A stretch of 32,889 bases of DNA, from positions 1 to 32,889 of the forward strand of contig JAOMVH010000012.1 of assembly GCA_028356795.1 (NCBI GenBank), written 5' to 3'. Shown here piece by piece: positions 6,403 through 13,537 of the stretch (its first letter is position 1; each line of letters opens with the position of its first letter). Source of the DNA: Aliiglaciecola sp. GTDB taxonomy: Bacteria > Pseudomonadota > Gammaproteobacteria > Enterobacterales > Alteromonadaceae. The translations under genes were made by a program, and so were the position numbers. The notes under the pieces were generated by a model. That model ran no database searches. It worked only from the letters and a program-made list of their open reading frames with translations, and was not told the DNA's origin.

Positions 6403-8520
6403 ATGCAGCTATGCAAATTAGAAATCGAAAATTTCCGTCTTTTAAAATCATTTGAACTAAAGCTTGAAGATGAATTATCGCTAGTGATAGGCAAAAACAA
6501 CACTGGCAAAACGTCAATTCTATCGGCTCTCGAAAAATTGGTTGTTCAAACAGAGCGGTCGACAATTCACTACGAAGATTTCAACGTCGACACTAGAAGT
6601 TTTCTCGAAGATTATTTAAATGACAACTTATCCATTGTGCCTGAAGCTATATATATTCCTATAGGTATAAGTGCCAAACTATTTATGGAATATAACGAAG
6701 AAGACAATCTTGCTCAAATCAGTCCTTTAATTATGAATCTCGATCCGCAAGACAATAATATCGTGCTGATATTTGAATACAAGGCAACGTATGAAGACTT
6801 GGTGAATCTAAAAAAAGACTACATTGCGGAAGCTGAAAAATTTGACAACAATCCAAGACTTTTCCTCAAAGAGAATCATCGCGACTACTTTGGAACGATT
6901 TCACGTAAAAGTGTTTTGTACGGCGATGAGACACAATTTATTGATCTCAATAAAGAAAAAATAAACCTTCGGGACGTCTTATCGATACAGTTTATTAATG
7001 CCAAACGAAGCGTAACCAATAAACAGAACGACAAAGCGCTGTCCAACCAAACATCGACACTTTACAAGCAGCAAGATGAATCGGATGAGCATGAAGAAGC
7101 CTCTGGTGAATTCAAAAAGGCGCTCCGTGATACCGACGGTGTCTTGAGCGATGTGTACGCCAAGATGTTTGATGGTGTCATCAAGAAAGTGAATCAATTC
7201 GGCGGTGTTACACCATTGGAGACAGAGATCAAAATTTCATCATCTTTGCAGCACAGAGAGTTGTTGGATGGGAACACAACAGTTATGTATTCGCATGATT
7301 CACATGAGTTACCAGAGCATTACAATGGTCTAGGCTATATGAATTTGATTAGCATGATATTTGATATAGAAATGCTAATGAGTCGACTAAGACGTTCGGT
7401 ATTAGAAAAGCCAGCCGCGATAAATATTTTATTTATTGAAGAGCCAGAAGCTCATACCCACCCACAAATGCAGTACGTGTTCATCAAAAATATAAAACAG
7501 TTACTGCGTGAAAATAGGAACAGAGATGATGGCATCACTATTCATTTGCAGACCATAATAACGACGCACTCATCACATATCGTCGCTGAAAGTGACTTCA
7601 ACGATATTAAGTATCTTAAAAAGTCAGAAAGTCGTACTAACGTCACTGCCAAAAGCTTGCGCGATCTACAGTCTTCATATTCAAACCAAGAAGAACAACG
7701 TGATACACAGTTAAAGCAGGATTTTAAGTTTTTGAAGCAGTATTTGACTTTGAATAGGGCTGAATTATTTTTTGCTGATAAAGCTATTTTTATCGAAGGT
7801 GATACCGAGCGGGTAATTCTGCCAGCAATGATGAAGAAAATTGACCAAGATATAGCGTGCGACGACGCAGAACAGCCTCTTTTATCACAGAATATTTCAA
7901 TCGTTGAAGTCGGTGCTCATTCACAGATATTTGAAAAATTTATTGATTTCATAGGTATTAATTCGCTAATCATTACGGATATTGACAGTTTCAAACTAGT
8001 ACCAAAGAAAGATGAGCCTGAAAAAACTGAAAGAGAGAAGTGCCCTCCAAACGATGCTAATGCAAGGGATACCTCCAATGCATCATTAAAGTATTTTTTT
8101 GGCACTGATGCGGATTTAGCTTTTTTTAAGTCACTTGCGTTTGAGGGCAAAACGCTTTCAAAAACCACGAATGGTGAAGAGTGGAGACAAAATGAATGTG
8201 GCAATTTAAAAATAGTCTATCAGACTGAAGAAGAGGGGTTTTATGCCAGAAGCTACGAGGATGCATTTTTCCACATAAACAAATCATTGTTGAACACCGG
8301 TATTTCAGGGTTTCCATCGCTTACTAACAAGCATCTTGAAAAATATATGAGTAATGAAATTGATGCTTATGAATTTGCTGAAAAAGCAGTTGGAAGTAAG
8401 CCATCCCTTGCAATCGAGGTTTTGCTCAATAGCGAAAAAGACGAAAACAACCTGGAGTTTTCAAATTGGAAAGTGCCTGCTTATATCAAGGAAGGACTAT
8501 TATGGCTTCGCAGAAAATAG
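6403..8520 (+). CDS. gajA: Gabija GajA: OLD-family ATPase-TOPRIM endonuclease
   Basis: A 705-aa protein. The ABC-type ATPase has Walker A GKNNTGKTS (residues 30-38), a split signature region, and Walker B LFIEEPEAHTHP near residues 342-353. An OLD-family TOPRIM follows (FIEGDTERVILPA near 460 and ITDIDSF near 523). Gabija GajA is a nucleotide-sensing DNA nickase that forms a large complex with GajB. Depletion of nucleotides during phage infection releases its nuclease activity. It is longer than Bacillus GajA (about 580 aa), with extra C-terminal sequence. The gene overlaps gajB by 19 bp, the classic two-gene arrangement. Gabija identity rests on the OLD plus UvrD pair. It is the first cargo after the recombinase. 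Confidence 0.88.
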   Translation: MQLCKLEIENFRLLKSFELKLEDELSLVIGKNNTGKTSILSALEKLVVQTERSTIHYEDFNVDTRSFLEDYLNDNLSIVPEAIYIPIGISAKLFMEYNEEDNLAQISPLIMNLDPQDNNIVLIFEYKATYEDLVNLKKDYIAEAEKFDNNPRLFLKENHRDYFGTISRKSVLYGDETQFIDLNKEKINLRDVLSIQFINAKRSVTNKQNDKALSNQTSTLYKQQDESDEHEEASGEFKKALRDTDGVLSDVYAKMFDGVIKKVNQFGGVTPLETEIKISSSLQHRELLDGNTTVMYSHDSHELPEHYNGLGYMNLISMIFDIEMLMSRLRRSVLEKPAAINILFIEEPEAHTHPQMQYVFIKNIKQLLRENRNRDDGITIHLQTIITTHSSHIVAESDFNDIKYLKKSESRTNVTAKSLRDLQSSYSNQEEQRDTQLKQDFKFLKQYLTLNRAELFFADKAIFIEGDTERVILPAMMKKIDQDIACDDAEQPLLSQNISIVEVGAHSQIFEKFIDFIGINSLIITDIDSFKLVPKKDEPEKTEREKCPPNDANARDTSNASLKYFFGTDADLAFFKSLAFEGKTLSKTTNGEEWRQNECGNLKIVYQTEEEGFYARSYEDAFFHINKSLLNTGISGFPSLTNKHLEKYMSNEIDAYEFAEKAVGSKPSLAIEVLLNSEKDENNLEFSNWKVPAYIKEGLLWLRRK

Positions 8521-10400
8521 ATATTGATTCCATTTCGGTTGAATCCAAGGCGGTTGTCAAGCTGGCTCGTCAGGGCGCGAACTTTTTGTTGAGCGGCGGT
8601 GCAGGTAGCGGAAAGACATACTCTTTGGTTGAAGTTTTAGGTGTCGTCCTGGCAGACTATCCTACTTTATCAGTCGCTTGTATCACATACACTAACGCCG
8701 CCGTCGACGAGATTGAAAGGAGAATTCATGGCGATAACCTCTCTATTTCAACAATACATGATTTTCTTTGGAGCAATATTAAGCATTATCAAAATGAGCT
8801 AAAAGAAACGCTGGTTGAGTTGATCAATGACGAAGAGCAAACAAAATTAAAGTCTGTGGATGGAAAGCAAATCAATGAAGATTACTTCAATAACTGTGAA
8901 AAGATACGCTACAAAGAATATTTGAAATTAGCCGAAGGTATTATTTCTCACGACGAAGTGATTGTAGTCGCTGCCAAGATGTATGAGAAATATGAAAAAC
9001 TCTGCGACATTACAAAAGATAAATATCCGTTCATATTTGTGGATGAGTACCAAGATACAGATCCTCTCGTGGTTGATATTTTTCTTGAGTCGTTCGAAAA
9101 ATCGAATAAAAGATGCGTCATTGGCTTTTTTGGTGATTCCATGCAATCTATCTATGAGAATAGCGTCGGTGACTTAGGGAAGTACCTTGAAACAGAACCT
9201 CTCAAAGTTCATGAAGTGCTCAAACGGCAAAATCGTAGAAATCCGCTAAATGTGATTGATCTGGCGAATAAGCTGAGAAACGACAATCTAGAGCAGCAAC
9301 CATCAGATGATATTAGCGCTCCTAACATGGACCCTACAGGAAGGGTGAAGTTGGGGGAGGCAAAGTTTTTGTATTCTAGAAACGCAGATTTAATATCTAC
9401 TAGGAGTTATCTAAACTGGGATTTTAGCGATACCAATACAGTAAAAGAACTCAACCTTACTCATAATCTCATTGCAAGTAAGGCCAATTTCCCTGAGTTA
9501 ATGCGGGTATATGACGGGGACAAAATTCGCGAATACGTAAAAAATAAAATTCGTAAGCCTTTAAAGAATGAGCAACCAGAGTTTGACTGTGAAGGTTTGA
9601 CATTAGACCAAGTTATTAGGCATTTAGGCAATCCAGCCGCAACCCCAATGCAGCGCAAATATATCGAAAAATATCCCCGCTATTTTGAACTAGCGAAATC
9701 ATTGCCTTATAAATCTATAGCTGACAATTATGTGGAAAAAGAACAGCTTCTGGATGACAAAAAAAATGTTGCAGGTGCAGATGATAAGCCAAGCTCTAAC
9801 CGTGACGATTTGATAAAGCATCTGTTCAAAATTGAACATCTAATTAGGCTCTACGCAAAAAAACAGTTCAATCAGTTTATCCAGTTAACCGATTTTTCCG
9901 TATCATCAGTTGAGCGTAAACAAGAACTCTATAATGCGATTTCATCTTTTTCTATTGACGAAACGACAACAATTGGCGAAGCCATTGTTATTGCTAATGA
10001 ATTGGGACTTGTTATCAAAGATGAGAAATTGCAGCGTTTTTCTGATAGAAATCCTTATTTGTTTCAGCAAGTGTGCGACATACCTTACGCAGAAGTGACG
10101 AATTTGTTCGATTATTTGGAAGGTTACTCACCGTTCTCTACTCAACATAAAACAAAAGGTGCAGAATTCCCTAATGTGTTGGTTGTGCTAGATAATGGTC
10201 GATGGAATTCGTATAACTTTGAGTATTTATTTGAACAAATGGGTAACCAAAGTGTAATAGCACGCTCAGAAAAACTATTTTATGTTTGCTGCACGAGAGC
10301 GATGGAAAAACTCGCGGTTTTTTTCCCAAATCCAAGTGATAAAGCGCTCGTTACTGCGAAAAGCTGGTTTGGACCAGATAATGTGATAAATCTAGATTAA
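8502..10400 (+). CDS. gajB: Gabija GajB: UvrD/Rep-like helicase
   Basis: A 632-aa superfamily 1 helicase-like protein. Visible motifs are Walker A SGGAGSGKTY (31-40), Ia (CITYTNAAVDEIERRI), II (FVDEYQDTDPL near 177), III (GFFGDSMQSIYEN), IV-like KRQNRRNP, V (QHKTKGAEFPNVLVV) and VI (FYVCCTRAMEKLAVF). The start is ATG 8502, with AAGGA upstream inside the gajA end. GajB is thought to sense DNA ends or ssDNA and activate GajA. A terminal (LTADAIN-like) region is not evident. Confidence 0.88.
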   Translation: MASQKIDIDSISVESKAVVKLARQGANFLLSGGAGSGKTYSLVEVLGVVLADYPTLSVACITYTNAAVDEIERRIHGDNLSISTIHDFLWSNIKHYQNELKETLVELINDEEQTKLKSVDGKQINEDYFNNCEKIRYKEYLKLAEGIISHDEVIVVAAKMYEKYEKLCDITKDKYPFIFVDEYQDTDPLVVDIFLESFEKSNKRCVIGFFGDSMQSIYENSVGDLGKYLETEPLKVHEVLKRQNRRNPLNVIDLANKLRNDNLEQQPSDDISAPNMDPTGRVKLGEAKFLYSRNADLISTRSYLNWDFSDTNTVKELNLTHNLIASKANFPELMRVYDGDKIREYVKNKIRKPLKNEQPEFDCEGLTLDQVIRHLGNPAATPMQRKYIEKYPRYFELAKSLPYKSIADNYVEKEQLLDDKKNVAGADDKPSSNRDDLIKHLFKIEHLIRLYAKKQFNQFIQLTDFSVSSVERKQELYNAISSFSIDETTTIGEAIVIANELGLVIKDEKLQRFSDRNPYLFQQVCDIPYAEVTNLFDYLEGYSPFSTQHKTKGAEFPNVLVVLDNGRWNSYNFEYLFEQMGNQSVIARSEKLFYVCCTRAMEKLAVFFPNPSDKALVTAKSWFGPDNVINLD

Positions 10401-10449
10401 AAAAAGCAAATTAATGGTGTCTTTGATTCATAGACTCTTTGACCGTTTA

Positions 10450-10691
10450 TCAAAAAAACTGCGTAGTTCCGACATAAACCGCATATTGTAAATTCCTAAA
10501 GCGATGGCTTTGTCTGGGCTTGATGAATTGTGGATCAAATACAGAGCAATAGTGCTTTCTGTAATCGATTTTATGGCTCATATTTATTACCATCTCGATA
10601 TCACTTTCACTACAGCTAAATAGATTGTTTGCCTTCAACATAAAGATTCGAGTTAATAAGAACGTTGATTTTGAAGATGTATGTTAGTCAT
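10450..10691 (-). pseudogene. Degraded relative of the gene at 1-230
   Basis: On the minus strand ATG 10691 follows GGAG and opens MTNIHLQNQRSY before a stop. After a frame change, residues FSCSESDIEMVINMSHKIDYRKHYCSV match AYGCAETNTEKMIERCRQIDNTKYYCTI of the gene at the window start, residue by residue in spacing. The frame then reaches a stop at 10450. The upstream 100 bp also resemble 232-330. At least one stop and one frameshift break it. It shows that this family occurs twice here. Confidence 0.55.
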
Positions 10692-10910
10692 AAATTGCTC
10701 CTAAACATTGGCAAACAGGAAGCGAAATGGTTGGACAAATCATCCAATCGCAAAAACTTAATTCTAATGAAGTGCAATACTTAAAGAACGCAATACAGGA
10801 CACTTAAGTGGCAAGTGATTCTACATAGACTAAACTATTATTAGGTTGCTGCGAGCGACTATAAATTTAAGTGTCTCGCCCTTATATAGCCAATGATTTC
10901 GGAGCAACCT
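10692..10910. other. Intergenic region between gajB tail and small orphan genes
   Basis: No gene is supported here. The first ~100 bp are related to 232-330. A perfect palindrome CACTTAAGTG lies at 10801-10810 and a degenerate copy (TTTAAGTGTC) at about 10866-10875. The right end is GGAGCAACCTATG, the same ribosome-site-plus-start sequence that precedes the gene at 230 on the other strand. Confidence 0.35.
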
Positions 10911-11072
10911 ATGCCTACTACTCTCCCCATGAAACAGTACAGCGATCTTATAGTCGTTGAGTATTTTCCCGCGTGGAAACTGATTCTTCATAAATCATCA
11001 AGATACATTCTTAGGAAAAATCGTGTCATTGATGGTAATCACATAAAATTGGAGAGCTACCATAATGGATAA
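10911..11072 (+). CDS. Small unrecognised protein (53 aa)
   Basis: ATG 10911 follows GGAG at 10901-10904 with suitable spacing and opens 53 codons (MPTTLPMKQYSDLIVVEYFPAW...). The end overlaps the next small gene's start by 8 bp, which suggests coupling. No family is recognised. Its translation start region is nearly identical to that of the unrelated-looking gene at 230, which slightly favours real expression. Confidence 0.35.
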   Translation: MPTTLPMKQYSDLIVVEYFPAWKLILHKSSRYILRKNRVIDGNHIKLESYHNG

Positions 11073-11196
11073 AATTGATTTATTGATTATTTATTGTTTA
11101 ACAGGATTAGCAGGTTTTTCGATTATTGGTTTTTTGTCTTATCATTTTTTGTTTAAAGATATTTTAGAGAGAGGTAAGAACAAAGAGGACGATTGA
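11065..11196 (+). CDS. Small single-pass membrane protein (43 aa)
   Basis: GGAGAG at 11051-11056 precedes ATG 11065. The product MDKIDLLIIYCLTGLAGFSI... is hydrophobic from residue 5 to about 31 and ends in a charged tail (FKDILERGKNKEDD), as in one-helix inner-membrane peptides. Function unknown. It could be a small toxin or an accessory of a neighbouring module. Confidence 0.45.
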   Translation: MDKIDLLIIYCLTGLAGFSIIGFLSYHFLFKDILERGKNKEDD

Positions 11197-11236
11197 GATT
11201 AAACCACCGTGTTCTATGTCGCACACAGGATTTATC

Positions 11237-11392
11237 CTAGCGTTGGCTAAGGCAATGCTTTCTTGCTAAGGCAATGCTTTCTTGCTGAGGCAAGGTGCTG
11301 GGAGAGTTGATTCTCTTAAAATGAATGTGAAGTAGATAAAGCGTGCCTAGGATGAGAACACACAGCGGTAGCAGAAACCATAATATTGCCAT
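11237..11392 (-). CDS. Small membrane peptide downstream of the zeta-like cluster (51 aa)
   Basis: A minus-strand frame from ATG 11392 encodes MAILWFLLPLCVLILGTLYL... with one hydrophobic segment (residues 2-21) and a charged tail. Its 3' end spans the 19-bp repeats. It starts 11 bp after the stop of the 58-aa gene, so it may be the last gene of that minus-strand cluster. The upstream ribosome site (AGAGG) is fair. No family recognised. Confidence 0.4.
   Translation of the reverse strand: MAILWFLLPLCVLILGTLYLLHIHFKRINSPSTLPQQESIALARKHCLSQR
11246..11302 (+). repeat. 19-bp tandem repeat, two perfect units plus a degenerate third
   Basis: GCTAAGGCAATGCTTTCTT occurs at 11246-11264 and again at 11265-11283, followed by GCTGAGGCAAGGTGCTGG. 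It lies over the 3' end of the minus-strand small membrane gene. Slippage-type expansion is the simplest explanation. Confidence 0.7.
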
Positions 11393-11403
11393 CTGTAGAA
11401 CCT

Positions 11404-11580
11404 CTAAGCGCGCTTAAACTCACTACATTCTTTTGGGGTTATCTCGATGACTTTGCCATCGCGCACGACAACAACTGGTGTACCGTATAGCAAAGCGGTG
11501 GCGTCGATATCTTGAGCAACCTTATTACAAGCGGCTTCAGATATATCATCGAGTCGCTGGGATTCAGTTAGTGACATCAT
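11404..11580 (-). CDS. Small acidic/mixed protein coupled to the zeta-like kinase (58 aa)
   Basis: The ATG at 11580-11578 overlaps the kinase stop TGA 11579-11577 as ATGA, so translation is coupled. The product MMSLTESQRLDDISEAACNK... has a helical N-terminus and a C-terminal GTPVVVVRDGKVIEITP segment that looks like a short beta hairpin. This order (kinase, then small protein) fits a toxin-antitoxin pair with the antitoxin second. I do not recognise it as the classical epsilon antitoxin, so the role is inference. Confidence 0.6.
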   Translation of the reverse strand: MMSLTESQRLDDISEAACNKVAQDIDATALLYGTPVVVVRDGKVIEITPKECSEFKRA

Positions 11581-12089
11581 GTTGATTTCTCCACAATTCT
11601 GGGCGGCCTATCATTAGCGTCGACCAAGTACCATTTGTCCACGAGGGTCTTATAGGTATTGTCGAAATTCACTCTGCTGCGATTATGACGCCGCATGACG
11701 GTCTCATCGGGTATGTGATGACCGCCTTGCATGACCCGATAACGAATACGGGATAGGCACACTTCAACAAAATCGACGAACAGATAGTACATAACCACAG
11801 TATAACCTGCCTGTTGCCAGCGGGGTATCTTCTTCGCATACGTAAGACCACTTAGCGTGGTCTCTAAGACAAAGGACTCGTCATTACTCAGGCATTTTTC
11901 AATGCGTGCGAGCATCTCTTTTCCTGCCGATACCGCTGCTTTTTCGGGATTCCTGGGGTTAGCTTGCATCGCAATTACATCGGCATTCAAGAATGACACG
12001 TTGCCTTCCAGTTCCGGCAGCATGAGCTTGGCAAATGAGGTTTTCCCGACTCCATTCACACCAGCAAATATATAAATGGTTTTTGCCAT
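11577..12089 (-). CDS. Zeta-toxin-like P-loop kinase
   Basis: A 170-aa protein from ATG 12089 (MAKTIYIFAG); an upstream ATG at 12113 is possible and has GAGGA placed between the two. Walker A is GVNGVGKTS at residues 10-18. NADVIA and FVLETTLSG follow, as in zeta/PezT-like kinases that phosphorylate UDP-N-acetylglucosamine, and H-IPDETVMRRHNRSR resembles the (I)P.E.V.RR...S stretch of bacterial zeta-like proteins. It is shorter than Firmicute zeta (about 270-290 aa) and belongs to the small proteobacterial family, whose substrate is not firmly known. It is coupled to the 58-aa gene downstream. Confidence 0.75.
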   Translation of the reverse strand: MAKTIYIFAGVNGVGKTSFAKLMLPELEGNVSFLNADVIAMQANPRNPEKAAVSAGKEMLARIEKCLSNDESFVLETTLSGLTYAKKIPRWQQAGYTVVMYYLFVDFVEVCLSRIRYRVMQGGHHIPDETVMRRHNRSRVNFDNTYKTLVDKWYLVDANDRPPRIVEKST

Positions 12090-12154
12090 GCTTCTACTAT
12101 CATCCTCATACATTGCTATTAGCTATTGTGTATCGGCGTAGACCTATATTCAGC

Positions 12155-12592
12155 TTATTGTAATGCGTTAAGCTGATGAATAACCTTTTGCAACTCTCGA
12201 TCGTTATCCACACCTTCACCCACGAATTCATAAGGCTCAATAGTAATCCAGTTATTAATTTGACTGTCACACACATACTCGCGCCTATCATCCAACAGAT
12301 AGCAGCGTTTAACATTCGCATCGGGGATAAGACGTAAATCCTTTTTGCCACGTCTGTCCCATGTTATGTATTCCAAATCACCAAACCAAGGTGGAACTTC
12401 GTTCAGTGCCATAAGTTGTTGTGCCACACGTTGAAATGTGGCCTCAGAAACGGTCGTAAAGATTACCAATCGCTCAAATGTATTTTGGCAAAACAATAGA
12501 AACTCATGCAGCCCTGGCCTAGAAAAACACAACGTTGCGCTGCTGATTAGTGTGTATTCCAAGTCCAGGGCCAGAACGATGTCTTTTTTCAT
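12155..12592 (-). CDS. HAD/NIF (FCP1-like) phosphatase domain protein
   Basis: A 145-aa protein. The start LALDLEYTLIS corresponds to HAD motif I, but the second acidic residue of DxDx(T/V) is Glu. RPGLHEFLLFCQNTFERLVIFTT is the NIF-family motif II context, and CYLLDDRREY is motif III/IV. Such short NIF-like proteins act on phosphoproteins or small molecules. The target here is unknown. It lies 66 bp upstream of the kinase start on the same strand and may be cotranscribed with it. Confidence 0.7.
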   Translation of the reverse strand: MKKDIVLALDLEYTLISSATLCFSRPGLHEFLLFCQNTFERLVIFTTVSEATFQRVAQQLMALNEVPPWFGDLEYITWDRRGKKDLRLIPDANVKRCYLLDDRREYVCDSQINNWITIEPYEFVGEGVDNDRELQKVIHQLNALQ

Positions 12593-12800
12593 TTTTGGTT
12601 GCTTTTACCGCTTTCTTTGTTGCTCAACTTTTTTATAGACTAGCAAAAAACAAGCCTTCCTACCTTAACCTTGCTTAATTTTGTACAGACATTTTTCGCA
12701 CAGTTATCAGACGAAGAGTATCCTGATATCAATTGGTCAATCGTGATCAAGTTGCACTTCCCGCTAAAGCTAGATGGTTTAGCTATTACTGCAAATTAAT
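12593..12800. other. Intergenic, with a possible short gene remnant
   Basis: No complete gene is supported. On the plus strand an open stretch 12671-12799 reads FVQTFFAQLSDEEYPD and INWSIVIKLHFPLKLDG and stops at TAA. It has no ATG and no ribosome site, so it may be the tail of a lost gene. Confidence 0.25.
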
Positions 12801-13165
12801 TTAGTTTTCCACGGCTTTCACATGCACCGTAAAGTATTCCATGAAGTACGGTTGCTCTCGGCTCCAAGGGGCTTTCGCATCAACTATGAAATTGAAAAAG
12901 ACTTCAGTAGTTTTCATCATAGATTCGGTGAATGGCACAGGAAACTTTTTTCAAGATTTCTGTGGGCCGAATAGCTATCTTTAAAATTAACAACACATTG
13001 GCGATAGTCCGCCCAGGACGTCTCATTGCCATCAAACACATCTATTATTAGTGGCCGAACAGTATTAATTTGCCTGCCACCGCTAACCGCTTTCTTCCAA
13101 TGTACTTCGTTGCTAACAGTACCAAAAATTTTGCACCATTTAACACATGCTTCATTGATCGCCAT
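12801..13165 (-). pseudogene. HEPN-like hypothetical protein, frameshifted
   Basis: ATG 13165 opens MAINEACVKWCKIFGTVSNEVHWKK, and the frame continues to WADYRQCVVNFKDSYSAHR. This is a pattern seen in small HEPN-like proteins, where FR...Y.AHR carries the Rx5H motif; the Arg is Lys here. The frame stops at 12917, but the next frame continues with VPFTESMMKTTEVFFNFIVD to TAA at 12801-12803. One missing A in the A-run near 12951 would restore a single ~121-aa protein, so this is either a recent inactivation or a sequencing error. The family assignment is from memory of the pattern. Confidence 0.5.
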
Positions 13166-13364
13166 ATTGTTCAGGTTAACCTAAAACGCTTGGTTGTGAA
13201 TTTCCCTTTGCACAAATGGGTTAACGACTTTAAAAAAAGCCAAGCTTTGCGCAATATCGATCATCAATCTCATTTGCGTGCTGCAAATCAGGTCATCTAA
13301 ATCAAAGTCTTTCAAAAACTAATCTGTATATCAGAATTTGTTACCTATAGTGTGAAGACTTTTG

Positions 13365-13416
13365 GATATCAGGCAATAGTATTTTGACGAATTTTATTAT
13401 GCTAACCTGATATAAT
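13365..13416 (+). promoter_or_regulatory. Extended -10 promoter with inverted repeat, upstream of the GHKL-Shedu gene
   Basis: TGATATAAT at 13408-13416 is a perfect extended -10 (TGnTATAAT). A TTGACG at 13384-13389 is 21 bp upstream, too far for a normal -35. ATATCAGG at 13366-13373 and CCTGATAT at 13406-13413 form an 8-bp inverted repeat whose right arm overlaps the -10, so it could be an operator. A further ATATCAG occurs at 13328-13334. The start codon is 122 bp downstream of the -10. Confidence 0.5.
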
Positions 13417-13537
13417 GTGCGACAAAAATACTAACTGTGTAAGATGCTAATGATATTAGTTCAGTTGGTGCGCTATAAGATCAATTGTCTTATGGTTAAG
13501 TTGACCATCAGAAACGATATGGATTCTAAGGAAAAAT

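Noticed and set aside
12671-12799. Plus-strand open stretch that looks protein-like
   Set aside because: It has no ATG or ribosome site and no recognised motif; noted only as a possible remnant.
13070-13300. Plus-strand open frame of 76 codons
   Set aside because: It overlaps the minus-strand HEPN-like remnant, whose protein pattern is recognisable; no ribosome site.
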